A stretch of 38,719 nucleotides of DNA from a virus: positions 1 to 38,719 of IMG/VR virus record IMGVR_UViG_3300038701_001240; one strand, 5' to 3'. Under the pieces are notes generated by a model. That model did not search any database. It was not told where the DNA came from and worked only from the letters and a program-made list of their open reading frames with translations. Below are positions 31,122-38,719 of the stretch, piece after piece (within the stretch, counting starts at the first letter, position 1; each line of letters begins with the position of its first letter). The position numbers and the translations under genes were made by a program.

Positions 31122-31170
31122 AAAAAAAGACCCGCCGATTTGAGGTGCATAAGCATAGCCTTGGCGGGTT
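31122..31170 (-). terminator. Terminator after late operon
   Basis: On the minus strand AACCCGCC-type stem (31170-31163) pairs with GGCGGGTC (31136-31129) and is followed by seven T. It should end leftward late transcription before the lysis promoter. Confidence 0.85.
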
Positions 31171-31200
31171 CTATTATATAAATTATATCATATATGATAT

Positions 31201-31240
31201 AAAAAAGGCCATACTTAATTAAAAATACGGCCTTTTTGAT
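31201..31240. terminator. Bidirectional terminator
   Basis: AAAAAGGCC and GGCCTTTTT form a stem of at least nine pairs with T-runs on both strands, so it can stop transcription in both directions. Confidence 0.8.
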
Positions 31241-31257
31241 CTGTTGTTCTTATAGTA

Positions 31258-31330
31258 AACCCTTTCGAAAGAGGGGGCTTTTGAGTTCTTAAATCCTAGT
31301 AGCAGCTAGGTCGGATGTTCACGCATCCTT
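31258..31330 (-). ncRNA. Three-hairpin structured element, possible small RNA
   Basis: Three stems stand in a row on the minus strand: GGATG/CATCC (31328-31313), CCTAG/CTAGG (31310-31295), and the palindrome CTTTCGAAAG (31271-31262) set in a C-rich/G-rich block. It is GC-richer than its surroundings, non-coding, and lies between the last late gene and the terminators. It could be a processed 3' RNA or a packaging or protein-binding site. Confidence 0.45.
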
Positions 31331-31368
31331 AAAACTATTAATACATATTATTTTGTATATATCAAGTA

Positions 31369-31587
31369 TTATTTTGCCTTATTAACCGCATCAAAGTACA
31401 TCCATTGCGTAGCGCCAGTCACTAATGACGGGATAGCGTTTAATGCTGTTATTTCTGCGGCTGAGAACGTACCTTGCAAAGCGCCGTACATTGTAAAGGC
31501 AGCATAAACAAAAGCGTATAGAAAACTAATGTATGCAAGGGTTCTTCTGTTCTTGAACGGGTCATTGGCATCAGGCTTTGGGATCAT
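31369..31587 (-). CDS. Holin-like small membrane protein (72 aa)
   Basis: A 72-aa protein with two hydrophobic segments (residues 16-37 and about 46-62) and charged ends, the shape of a small phage holin. It is the last gene of the late operon, overlapping the coiled-coil membrane gene by four bases. The amidase needs a holin and none other is seen except the neighbours. Function by topology and place only. Confidence 0.65.
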   Translation of the reverse strand: MIPKPDANDPFKNRRTLAYISFLYAFVYAAFTMYGALQGTFSAAEITALNAIPSLVTGATQWMYFDAVNKAK

Positions 31588-31871
31588 AGTTTCTCCAATA
31601 TTCTATCAAGCTTTACGTCTTGACGGTCTAGCTTCGTATCATGCTTATCAAGCTGCTTTTGAAAGCTATCCATTGTACGCTGCAATTCCTCACGCGTAAT
31701 GTAGTTAAGTTTGATCTCGGTAAGCTCATCCTTAAAGTCATTAATCTGCGCAGTCGTTATATCATGGCGCTCTTTATTTTGGTTGTGTAGCGTTTTCATA
31801 AACCACCCCAAAACCCCAGCCAATGGCAACCATAAGTATTTTCCAATTGCGTGTAAAAGCTCTGCATCCAT
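31584..31871 (-). CDS. Membrane-anchored coiled-coil protein (95 aa)
   Basis: A 95-aa protein with one hydrophobic segment at residues 9-26 and a long coiled coil to the end, with a repeating KLDRQDVKLDRILEKL heptad. One-helix proteins of this kind beside holins may be antiholins or spanin-like factors. It starts directly after the stop of the 108-aa gene. Confidence 0.68.
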   Translation of the reverse strand: MDAELLHAIGKYLWLPLAGVLGWFMKTLHNQNKERHDITTAQINDFKDELTEIKLNYITREELQRTMDSFQKQLDKHDTKLDRQDVKLDRILEKL

Positions 31872-32198
31872 CTAACCGCCCTTAATTTTATTGATTATTA
31901 TTTTTATTGTGTAAACTAGGTTATTCGCCATAAAGAATGGCATGTGCAAAATTCCGAACAAGCCGTGGCCAATTCGTGCAAGAATAGGAGACTTGTCGTA
32001 AATTCTTAGGATATGGAATATGTAGTCAACATCTGATTCGAAGCGCAACCTAAGTGTTGTGAAGCTATACCCGAATCTGTCTTGATAGATAGCGTATTCA
32101 TGGTCATGACGTTCGCAAGCTGAGTTATAACGCTTTACGTACCAGTCGCGAAAGAAAGGTATATTCGGCACTGTGCAAAATCTACGCTTCGTACTCAC
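31872..32198 (-). CDS. Small late protein with PLA2/DUF1353-like HDxxY motif
   Basis: A 108-aa protein. Residues 28-35 read CERHDHEY: Cys, three residues on a His-Asp pair and Tyr35, as in the C-x-x-HD-x-x-Y centre of phospholipase A2 and in the HDxxY of viral or phage DUF1353-like proteins. An Asp (56 or 58) in RLRFESDVDYIF stands where those families keep a second acid. The last 40 residues are hydrophobic (GHGLFGILHMPFF). It lies in the holin-like group, so a role in membrane attack at lysis or entry is possible. This is motif-level inference. Confidence 0.55.
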   Translation of the reverse strand: MSTKRRFCTVPNIPFFRDWYVKRYNSACERHDHEYAIYQDRFGYSFTTLRLRFESDVDYIFHILRIYDKSPILARIGHGLFGILHMPFFMANNLVYTIKIIINKIKGG

Positions 32199-32643
32199 TG
32201 TCTATCTCCGCTGTGGTTGTGATTGTGCCGTTGTCTATTTTGGCATCTACTGCATTATAAAGATCAAAAGCACCTTTGATCGCTGTTTGCCCAGCCACGT
32301 ACAAACCTTTAATCTGTGCGTTGGTTAGATTGAACCTACCGTTAATCGCATTAAAACCGTTATAGGTAAACTGGCTGTCAGCATTGGCTTGCATAAATAG
32401 GTTCGTAAAGAAAATTAATGTGCGGTCATCTGTTTTGATTGTAATGCCATCAAATGTAGCACCCTGTGCTATTAGTTGTTCACGTTTTTGCTCGTTATAA
32501 TCAGGAAGCATTGCTAACTGACTAGCTTCTGCCTCAGCCTCACGCTGGTCAATTTCTTCTTGGGTTAAAAGATAACGCTTGCCGTTTACAAGCCTTGTTG
32601 GCGTTTCGTCTGATACTTCTGTTCCGTCATGTAAAATCTTCAT
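32182..32643 (-). CDS. DUF4376-like tail fibre associated protein
   Basis: A 153-aa protein with a mobile front (residues 1-45, ending in LTQEEIDQREAEAEA) and a helical back around FDGITIKTDDRTLIFFTNLFMQANAD and NAQIKGLYVAGQTAIKGAFDLYNAVDAKI, the DUF4376 layout. It stands directly after the tail fibre gene, as fibre assembly or tip proteins do. It overlaps the 108-aa gene by 17 bases. Confidence 0.72.
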   Translation of the reverse strand: MKILHDGTEVSDETPTRLVNGKRYLLTQEEIDQREAEAEASQLAMLPDYNEQKREQLIAQGATFDGITIKTDDRTLIFFTNLFMQANADSQFTYNGFNAINGRFNLTNAQIKGLYVAGQTAIKGAFDLYNAVDAKIDNGTITTTAEIDSEYEA

Positions 32644-32652
32644 ATCGCTCTC

Positions 32653-34008
32653 CTATGATTTTTTGAGGCCGTAAAGGTAGAAATCACCTGTCTGTATGTT
32701 TCCTGTGTTTAGTAGAAATCTTAATGCATCAACATCGGCCACTGCTTGTCTTGTTCCTGATCCTGTAAGTGATGTACACGCTGTCGTAAATGTCATCGTT
32801 GATTGATAAGTGAAGGTTGTAACCAAAGATGAATTTAAGGGGTCATGAATGTATATAATTCCGTTACCGCTTTCACCAGCGGCAGGGCCTATTACGGTTG
32901 TAAGAGCTATTTGCGCAGCTGCCGTGCTTGCCCCTGACACACTCCCCGAGTTTGTGACATATCTGTAATAGTAGTCACTTGCGCCACCATCAAAACTAGA
33001 GCCATTATCTGTTGATGTTCTTAGATACAAGGAGGCATTAGCACCAACCGTCACGCCGTTGTATATGACAGCGTAAGTGTCATAAGTAGAGGTTATAGCA
33101 CTAATAAAATCAATAGTCGCATCACTACTAGCTGTTTGAGTTGCTAACAGCTCCCATGCACCACCGCCACCCGCAGCAGGGCTAGATAACACATGCCAGT
33201 CAGAAGTCGCGCCATCGTATTTCAAAATGACTTCTTTGGCTACCTCATCAAGCTCAATGTCATTCCCGTCAGGCGTTTCAATGTTGCCAGTACCATCTTT
33301 TAGTACCACAGTTCTAGCGGCATTCTCAGCGCGAACAATAAGTATTTGACCGTCTGTACCGCCGTTGATTGTATCCAGATCATCAGAAGCCGCATCGCTT
33401 TCTGTGTCAATTGTATGATTTGTGCCTGTTACTGTGATAGCGCCTGAACTAATTGTAAGCTCGCCTTGATCTGGTGAAACAATAGCAGCGCTCGCCCTTT
33501 GATAGCTTACACACCGCCAATCACCAGAAGCATACTCAACAAAAATCGCATGGTCGCCTGCGGCTGTTGTAATATTAGCACCGCCCGGCAATACTAAGTC
33601 TGTTGCGTTGTGCGTTAAAGTTAAGGCTGCATCAAACTGCAACATAACCATTGTTCCAACACCAAGGCTTGCGATAGATGTGATTGTTGTTGTGCCTGTT
33701 ACGTCAAAATAATTGCCGTCCACACCAAGCGCTAAAGAACTCGCAGATGAAACGTCAGCACCTTTGCGCCAATTAAATTGCAAGCCTGTTGTGCCGTTAA
33801 ACTTATAAAGATTAACCCATCCAGTATTGGCAGCGTTTCTCTGCTTCACAATGCCGTTCGAAGTATCGACCCAAATTTGATAAGCGTAAGTCGTTGAAGG
33901 CTCGCTTGCACCGCTTGAAAGTGATGCTAAAGCTTGCAAGTTAGCATTAATATCTGCTCTTACCGTTGCACCGTCTGCGTTAGCTACTACAAAATCATTC
34001 TGCGACAT
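32653..34008 (-). CDS. Tail fibre protein, probable receptor-binding
   Basis: A 451-aa protein. The front reads NADGATVRADINANLQALASLSSG and then PSTTYAYQIWVDTSNGIVKQRN, a common tail-fibre opening that attaches to the tail tip. The middle is Thr/Ser/Gly-rich with beta repeats. The end (WELLATQTASSDATIDFIS onward) resembles the beta-sandwich tips of cyanophage and marine-phage fibres. It should set host range. It sits between the J-like gene and DUF4376. Confidence 0.8.
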   Translation of the reverse strand: MSQNDFVVANADGATVRADINANLQALASLSSGASEPSTTYAYQIWVDTSNGIVKQRNAANTGWVNLYKFNGTTGLQFNWRKGADVSSASSLALGVDGNYFDVTGTTTITSIASLGVGTMVMLQFDAALTLTHNATDLVLPGGANITTAAGDHAIFVEYASGDWRCVSYQRASAAIVSPDQGELTISSGAITVTGTNHTIDTESDAASDDLDTINGGTDGQILIVRAENAARTVVLKDGTGNIETPDGNDIELDEVAKEVILKYDGATSDWHVLSSPAAGGGGAWELLATQTASSDATIDFISAITSTYDTYAVIYNGVTVGANASLYLRTSTDNGSSFDGGASDYYYRYVTNSGSVSGASTAAAQIALTTVIGPAAGESGNGIIYIHDPLNSSLVTTFTYQSTMTFTTACTSLTGSGTRQAVADVDALRFLLNTGNIQTGDFYLYGLKKS

Positions 34009-34056
34009 TTTTTCTCCCTAATTCGTTATTATGTTACCATTTATTCAAATTCAATG

Positions 34057-36732
34057 CTAGATATCATCTGCGCTCACAGATAATTCTTCTACGTATATAT
34101 TATATGATGAATCAACAGTTGATAACCGAGCCTGAAAGTCAAAAGCTCTGTTATTGTATTCACCAACATCTAGTCTTTCATAATCAGACCATACAGGTGA
34201 ACCGCTTGGATCATCATCTGTTGTTCTAACCCAAACCTCACAGTCGCCTTGGCCATCCGCATCGCCATCAAAATTAACCCATGTGTCAATTAATTCTGTT
34301 CGATCATCAAAAGAATTAAACTCGTCTACAGTACGTGCTTTTATATTAGCCTCTAAGCGTATTCTACTAACTGTGCCTAAGTCTATACCAGCCGCAAAAT
34401 CATACGTGCCACTTGTTGAAATGCCGCCGTATAAATCAAGGTTAGAAACTGCATCTAAATCAGGTATATCATCAAATTGGCCAGCACCCGCAAGTTTTAA
34501 AACATCAGGACTTTGCGATGTGTCTACAGTAACGCTTGATCCGACACCATTAAAATCAGGATGTTCTGCAATACTGTCAACATTAGCATAAGCAAGAACG
34601 GTTGCCCCTGCCGTTGAAACTGTCGCCACCTCACCTTGAATACCTGAACTATCTACCGCACGGGCTAAGTATGTACCAGCTTTTAATGGCAATACTGTTT
34701 CCGTTACCGTACCATTAACAGCCTTACCAATGCTTACGCTTTGCGCCCAAGTTGAACCATCTTTTGAATGTCTAAAGATAATACGGCCACCCTGCCTTAC
34801 ATCAAGGTCAGGGTGTCTATCCCATCGCAATATTACAAATGATGAAATAGATTGTATTGTTAAACCCGTAATCGGTGAAGGCTCACCTAATAAGCCCTGA
34901 ATCTCATTTGGACTTGAAACGACCCAATCAGACTTGACACCAATGCTATTAATAGCCCTAACTTCAAAATCATAAGTGCCAGGTTCAATATCAAATATCT
35001 CAGCCGTTGGCGTCGTTGTTGTTGGAATTGTAATGTATTCACTTTCACCTGTTTTTTTGTATCTAAACTGATAACGCTCAACAAAAGGATCAGGTGAAGC
35101 AATAGCCGCTAAGTCAACAACCGCTTTAACGCCTGTGCTACCACGTGTTTCGACTAAGCGCTCTGTAAATGTTGGCGATCCGGGTGTTTGTACGCTAAAG
35201 GCATTAGGCAGGTTTGTGTTAGGGGCAGCATCGTAGGTTATTTGCTCTCCTGCATCCCAATTATAATCAGTCGCGACTTCTTCTTTTAAGATAAGGTCAA
35301 CACCTAAATCTTCTGAGAATGTCCAATTAACCACACGAAATATCTTTTCATTCCAGCCAAGAATGCTATTTGTTACTTTGACCGTATCCCAAACTTGCAA
35401 CCTCATAGCCTTTTGATTACATGGCATATTAACCACAATGCCTTGGCGTGATTTACGCAATAATATTTTAGCTAGTCTTTGCGCTCTTACAGGGTTTGTT
35501 GTGAACGGAAACTCAACGTCGCGCACTAAAACTTCGCCATTATCCTCAGCAATGTTTGTATCGTTTTTAATTTCAGGAAAGTCTGTAGGTTGCCAGCTAT
35601 TATCAGGATCAACAAAGACACCGCGCACCGTATTAAACAATTCATTCTTTGGCGTTGAAGCCTGCACTTCGATACCGCCTCTTAACCAATCATCTGTAAT
35701 TGTATATGTTGGCGCGTCATAAGCACCAGCGTAAACCTGATACTTACCATTGGAATAAGTAACAGTACCAGCGCCACCCGACAGCATTTGATTAAGCACA
35801 TCTAAAGGCTTTTGGCCTGTGTCGACAACGCCATTTGCTGTATAGCGGTCTTGCGTGCTTCCATCGGCCAGCGTTACAGATTCCTCACAGATATTAGCGG
35901 CCGCATTAATTGTCGTATCATCAACCTCAGAATCAGAAGCGCCAAAGCCATAGCGTGTATTAGTCAGATAATCCCTAACCATTAAAGCCCAATTGTCAGA
36001 ATAAGCGGTTGTGTCTGTGCGTGGATCGTAAAGCTTTTTCCCTTTAACGACCGCCGAGATGTTGGGCAGGCCATTAGGGAACTTGTCTTGATCGTATAAA
36101 AGCCTTACATAGATATAAGCAATACCACGCAGTCTATGGTTTTCAGTCCAGTTTGATACCTCACTCACCAAGTCAGAACTTGCGGCTTGGTCGTCTGTGC
36201 CTAAGAATTTTTTAACACGTATAAAAGAAGGGTTAGCAGGGTTTCCTATCGCAGACCAAGGCGCAGTTGTAACAAAGCCGCTTCCGTCTAATGTAACAGG
36301 CGTTTCATCAATATAAATCGTTTCAATTTCTTCAACCTCATGTGCGGCTAATGGAATAACGAGATGTAAATACCCGTTTTGAACTGTGTCAGTTTCACCA
36401 CCATCTTGAACTGTAGCATCTGTTGTTTCAGCAAAAACTAATGGGCCAGAAACACGTGAGCGACCATAAATAATTTTATGTGTTTCTATCGGACTTCTAA
36501 TAATCTGCGATCGCCCTTGCGCTTTAGAACTAAACGGCTGTGTTTGCGCACTAGCACCCAAAGAAAAGCTTGGCGGCTCAGGCGCAAATAAAGCCGAGCC
36601 AATTGCGCCAATAGAGGTTGCAACCACAGCGCCAACTACAGCACTAGCAATAGCGCCTAAGCCAACGGCGGCGGCGGCCTTAGCAGCACCAGCAGAGGCA
36701 ACGGCTGCGATAATTGGAACTGCCTGTGGCAT
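34057..36732 (-). CDS. Tail tip attachment protein, J-like
   Basis: An 891-aa central tail tip protein. It starts with an Ala/Gly-rich hydrophobic segment (residues 1-55) as many J-like proteins do, then the central tip domain with IIYGRSRVSGPLVFAETTD near residue 95, and LRGIAYIYVRLLYDQDKFPNGLPNI near 205. Two fibronectin III-like repeats lie at about 500-700 (ending FRHSKDGSTWAQSV), and a beta domain closes the protein. It anchors the fibre and probably contacts the host. It shares a base with the peptidase gene. Confidence 0.88.
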   Translation of the reverse strand: MPQAVPIIAAVASAGAAKAAAAVGLGAIASAVVGAVVATSIGAIGSALFAPEPPSFSLGASAQTQPFSSKAQGRSQIIRSPIETHKIIYGRSRVSGPLVFAETTDATVQDGGETDTVQNGYLHLVIPLAAHEVEEIETIYIDETPVTLDGSGFVTTAPWSAIGNPANPSFIRVKKFLGTDDQAASSDLVSEVSNWTENHRLRGIAYIYVRLLYDQDKFPNGLPNISAVVKGKKLYDPRTDTTAYSDNWALMVRDYLTNTRYGFGASDSEVDDTTINAAANICEESVTLADGSTQDRYTANGVVDTGQKPLDVLNQMLSGGAGTVTYSNGKYQVYAGAYDAPTYTITDDWLRGGIEVQASTPKNELFNTVRGVFVDPDNSWQPTDFPEIKNDTNIAEDNGEVLVRDVEFPFTTNPVRAQRLAKILLRKSRQGIVVNMPCNQKAMRLQVWDTVKVTNSILGWNEKIFRVVNWTFSEDLGVDLILKEEVATDYNWDAGEQITYDAAPNTNLPNAFSVQTPGSPTFTERLVETRGSTGVKAVVDLAAIASPDPFVERYQFRYKKTGESEYITIPTTTTPTAEIFDIEPGTYDFEVRAINSIGVKSDWVVSSPNEIQGLLGEPSPITGLTIQSISSFVILRWDRHPDLDVRQGGRIIFRHSKDGSTWAQSVSIGKAVNGTVTETVLPLKAGTYLARAVDSSGIQGEVATVSTAGATVLAYANVDSIAEHPDFNGVGSSVTVDTSQSPDVLKLAGAGQFDDIPDLDAVSNLDLYGGISTSGTYDFAAGIDLGTVSRIRLEANIKARTVDEFNSFDDRTELIDTWVNFDGDADGQGDCEVWVRTTDDDPSGSPVWSDYERLDVGEYNNRAFDFQARLSTVDSSYNIYVEELSVSADDI

Positions 36733-37136
36733 TAATTAACCTCCCATGCTCTTAATGCTTTAATCATAGGAAAAAATTGAGTCCCATCTTTTCCTTGGCT
36801 TGCAAACATCTGTCCAGTACACACGCCAAGCGCCTTACCCTGATTGATTGAGCAACTGTGAACAACCACATCACCACGCTTCGCCTTTGTCGGCTTAACT
36901 TCTTTAAAATTACTATCAACCCATTTTTCTAATGAGCCGTGGCCATATTTCTTTAACGCCATATAAGCGCCTTTTTCCGTTGAATATTTGCCACGAAAAG
37001 GCTCTGCATAATCAATGCCCGTCATTTTTTCGACAATATCGGCAACAAACAAGGCGCAATCTTTTTTGCCCCACTCAAATACATGGTGCTTATCCACTTC
37101 TTTAAATAAAATTTGCTCCCAGTTTGCAACCCTCAT
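36732..37136 (-). CDS. NlpC/P60-like tail peptidase (DUF6950-like)
   Basis: A 134-aa protein with the thiol motif WGKKDCALFVADIV (Cys27) and a later RGDVVVHS block (His93 or nearby) in the NlpC/P60 order, close to DUF6950 and GTA gp14. In lambda the matching gene K protein helps the tail cross the cell wall. It lies between the L-like and J-like genes, with four-base and one-base overlaps. Confidence 0.78.
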   Translation of the reverse strand: MRVANWEQILFKEVDKHHVFEWGKKDCALFVADIVEKMTGIDYAEPFRGKYSTEKGAYMALKKYGHGSLEKWVDSNFKEVKPTKAKRGDVVVHSCSINQGKALGVCTGQMFASQGKDGTQFFPMIKALRAWEVN

Positions 37137-37696
37137 CGATCACGCCCCCAAAATATAGCCTTTTCTGTTGTCTGTTCTACAAACTCAAACCCTAAATCAC
37201 CTTCAAACCTAGCTTGCTGGCTTCCATTATTATAACGGCTAACACGTGGGCGCTTCCAATCCGCAAACTGACTTTCAATAGAAAGAATAATTTGCCCGAC
37301 CTGACCAACCGTTACCTTTTGGTTGTCCATCTTACCCTTAAAAATAATAAAAGGGTCAGCAATAAGCGCATAATCGCTATCAAGATAGCCAAAGTAAAAT
37401 GTCGCTGGCCTGCCTTGATAATTCTCAGATAAGGCCGTGCTTAGATTAGCCTCGCCCTCAATACCATTAAGTTTTGCCTCAATACCTTGTGCTTTTAAAT
37501 CGCTTGTCTCTTCTACAGGCGAAATAGAGCCAAAGTTACCGATGCCTAAATAGTCTTCTGAATTATAAGTAATTGTGCGCGTAGTCGAATTCATTAGAAT
37601 ATCGCCACTATCATATTCTAACTTGGCCAAGATAACAGGGCGCTTTGTAGAAGCGTCACTTTGTGTTTGCATTGCGCTTGTAATATCACGTGCCAT
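37133..37696 (-). CDS. Distal tail protein, lambda L/DUF2163-like position
   Basis: A 187-aa beta-rich protein; opens ARDITSAMQTQSDASTKRPVILAKLEYDSGDI, then TYNSEDYLGIGNFGSISPVEETSD and RLEAKLNG-like strands, and ends FWGRDR. These blocks fit the DUF2163/baseplate hub group of GTA gp13-like proteins. It follows the M-like protein and precedes the tail peptidase, the L position of lambda. Function by synteny. Confidence 0.7.
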   Translation of the reverse strand: MARDITSAMQTQSDASTKRPVILAKLEYDSGDILMNSTTRTITYNSEDYLGIGNFGSISPVEETSDLKAQGIEAKLNGIEGEANLSTALSENYQGRPATFYFGYLDSDYALIADPFIIFKGKMDNQKVTVGQVGQIILSIESQFADWKRPRVSRYNNGSQQARFEGDLGFEFVEQTTEKAIFWGRDR

Positions 37697-38319
37697 TAAC
37701 TAAAAGCCTCCGTTAAGCTAAAAGATATGCTTTCATAAATTCCAGCATCGTTGCTGTCCCATTGTATTCCGTCATTATCTAAAATCATTTTACATTTTGG
37801 GGTGCTGTATGTGATTTGTGCATTATCTGCAGGGCTTGCACGTAGAGGCGGCTCAAACTGGATTGTGGCCTCGCCTGATCCGTTACTATCGACAGATGCC
37901 GTTACCATTTTAAGCTCATTATTGACCTCAAAATAATCACCCGGCAAGAACAAGCCCGTTGTGGAATTGGCAAAGCCATCACAATCAAGGCTCGTTCCCG
38001 TCTGGCTTCCCCCGTTCACTAAAATAGTGCCTGCAACACTCCCTCTAGGACTTATTGCATCAGGGTCATAGGCATTAAGCCTGTTCACACGCCCTTTGAG
38101 CCTTATCAAAATAGATTGAAGCTCTGCAAAAGTTGCCCTGCGCATAGGCACTAATTCATATCTAGCCTTCCAGCGCGCCCCGTCAAGCTCTGATCGCTCA
38201 ACAAACTTAGATAAAGCGCTTGTGAAAACTTGCGTGTTAGTCTCCAAGCCAAAGCTTGAATTGCGTACAAGAGATAAAAAGTTATTTGGTAAATCAATAT
38301 CAGCCACTTTGCGTACCAA
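37696..38319 (-). CDS. Distal tail protein, lambda M-like position
   Basis: A 207-aa beta-rich protein beginning MVRKVADIDLPNNFLSLVRNS and including RWKARYELVPMRRATFAELQSIL, a block seen in distal tail proteins of HK97-like phages. It is directly after the tape measure, overlapping its stop by 20 bases, as gpM follows gpH in lambda. A role in joining tape measure end and tail tip is inferred. Confidence 0.7.
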   Translation of the reverse strand: MVRKVADIDLPNNFLSLVRNSSFGLETNTQVFTSALSKFVERSELDGARWKARYELVPMRRATFAELQSILIRLKGRVNRLNAYDPDAISPRGSVAGTILVNGGSQTGTSLDCDGFANSTTGLFLPGDYFEVNNELKMVTASVDSNGSGEATIQFEPPLRASPADNAQITYSTPKCKMILDNDGIQWDSNDAGIYESISFSLTEAFS

Positions 38320-38719
38320 CCTCTCTTGCTAAAGCACCACCACGTTTTAATGATGATAATACATCTCTTTGCGTTTGCCTAGATATCTGAGGCGCAAGTT
38401 GTGCAATTTCTGCACGCACTGTTTCTTGAACGCCCAAGCTAAAATTAAGATTTTGATTAATGGTAACGCCACCGCCGCCACCACGGCCAATATTAACGGT
38501 TTCACCCTTAGATACATTAGAAATAGGCTGGCCGTTAAGTGATAGTGTATTTCTATCGTTACCAGCCGTGCCACGTACTTGGAATGAGCCACCTGAGTTG
38601 AAGCTTGCAACCGTTGGCTTAACGCCCGGTATAGGCGCTCCGCTTGCGCTTATAGATGTTGAGCTTCCACCAAAGGCAAAGCCGCTTCCGGCAGAGCCTA
38701 AGCCTGTAATAGAGCCTAT
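38300..38719 (-). CDS. Tail tape-measure protein, C-terminal part (continues at 1)
   Basis: This is the end of the gene that starts at 1522. The stop (TGA) is at 38300-38302. The C-terminal residues are Gly-rich and end with a QETVRAQIAPQISRQTQRDVLSS helix typical of tape-measure ends. The frame is kept across the 126-bp circular overlap (605 codons in total). Confidence 0.9.
   Translation of the reverse strand: MGSITGLGSAGSGFAFGGSSTSISASGAPIPGVKPTVASFNSGGSFQVRGTAGNDRNTLSLNGQPISNVSKGETVNIGRGGGGGVTINQNLNFSLGVQETVRAEIAQLAPQISRQTQRDVLSSLKRGGALAREVGTQSG
38593..38718. repeat. Terminal direct repeat, right copy
   Basis: Identical to bases 1-126. The final base of the window (T at 38719) differs from base 127 (G). 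See the left copy. Confidence 0.95.

Larger units (their letters stand above)
31003..31368. other. Non-coding region between late and lysis operons
   Basis: No gene. It holds two hairpin terminators, an 18-bp perfect palindrome at 31184-31201 (centre at CATATATG) and a three-hairpin stretch at 31258-31330. The stretch 31003-31121 is plain AT-rich sequence with nothing recognised. Confidence 0.75.

Noticed and set aside
1-38719. CRISPR array, integrase, transposase or insertion sequence
   Set aside because: No regular spacer-repeat array was seen; the tandem repeats are in-frame protein repeats. No tyrosine or serine recombinase motif and no transposase were recognised.

Overview
The window is a complete tailed-phage genome in circular form, about 38.6 kb with an AT-rich base composition. 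Bases 1-126 are repeated exactly at 38593-38718, and the tail tape-measure gene runs across the junction, so the unit length is about 38,592 bp. The gene set is that of a siphovirus with an HK97-type head. The host is probably an alphaproteobacterium: the phage carries a GcrA-family cell-cycle regulator, and its tRNA-His lacks G-1 and has A73, a form known from Alphaproteobacteria. No integrase, RNA polymerase or DNA polymerase was seen, which suggests a lytic phage that depends on the host replisome.

Layout. (1) Minus strand, 12509 down to 1 and on from 38719 down to 31369: one long late operon. It runs terminase small and large subunits, portal, two accessory enzymes, MuF-like protein, prohead protease, major capsid protein, decoration-like protein, head-tail connector and closure proteins, tail terminator, tail tube, frameshifted tail chaperone, tape measure, distal tail proteins, NlpC/P60-like peptidase, tip protein J-like, tail fibre, then small membrane proteins. 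Strong hairpin terminators lie at 31122-31240. (2) Minus strand, 13951 to 12639: a winged-helix regulator and three small genes with their own TTGACA promoter, ended by a terminator at 12549-12585. (3) A 554-bp AT-rich non-coding region (13952-14505) with a C/G-tract, simple repeats and an inverted repeat: the early control region and a possible origin. (4) Plus strand, 14506-28985: the early region. It begins with many small orphan genes and a pentapeptide-repeat protein, then a TOPRIM primase-helicase and RusA-like resolvase. A minus-strand HTH gene interrupts it at 21050-21223. A new promoter then drives a recombination module (Sak4-like ATPase, DUF669, Cas4-like nuclease, DNA methyltransferase, DEAD-type helicase). 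A third promoter drives small genes, a second pentapeptide-repeat protein, tRNA-His, a tRNA-like element and GcrA. (5) Minus strand, 30943 to 28951: a lysis cassette (HTH-metallophosphoesterase, T7-lysozyme-like amidase, inner and outer spanins) with its own promoter, converging on gcrA.

How it fits together. Four early or regulatory promoters share a 16-bp spacer and lie at or beside a shared 13-bp AT motif, so they are probably co-regulated. GcrA and the DNA adenine/cytosine-N4 methyltransferase, with an apparent shortage of GANTC sites, suggest interaction with the host CcrM/GcrA cell-cycle circuit. Replication appears to use a primase-helicase with a Sak4-type recombination module. Tail assembly uses a -1 frameshift on an A10 run, as in the lambda G/GT system. 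The most unusual items are the GcrA/methyltransferase pair, the shared promoter motif, the tRNA-like element beside tRNA-His, the structured region after the holin-like genes, and a 108-aa late protein with a phospholipase A2-like HDxxY motif.
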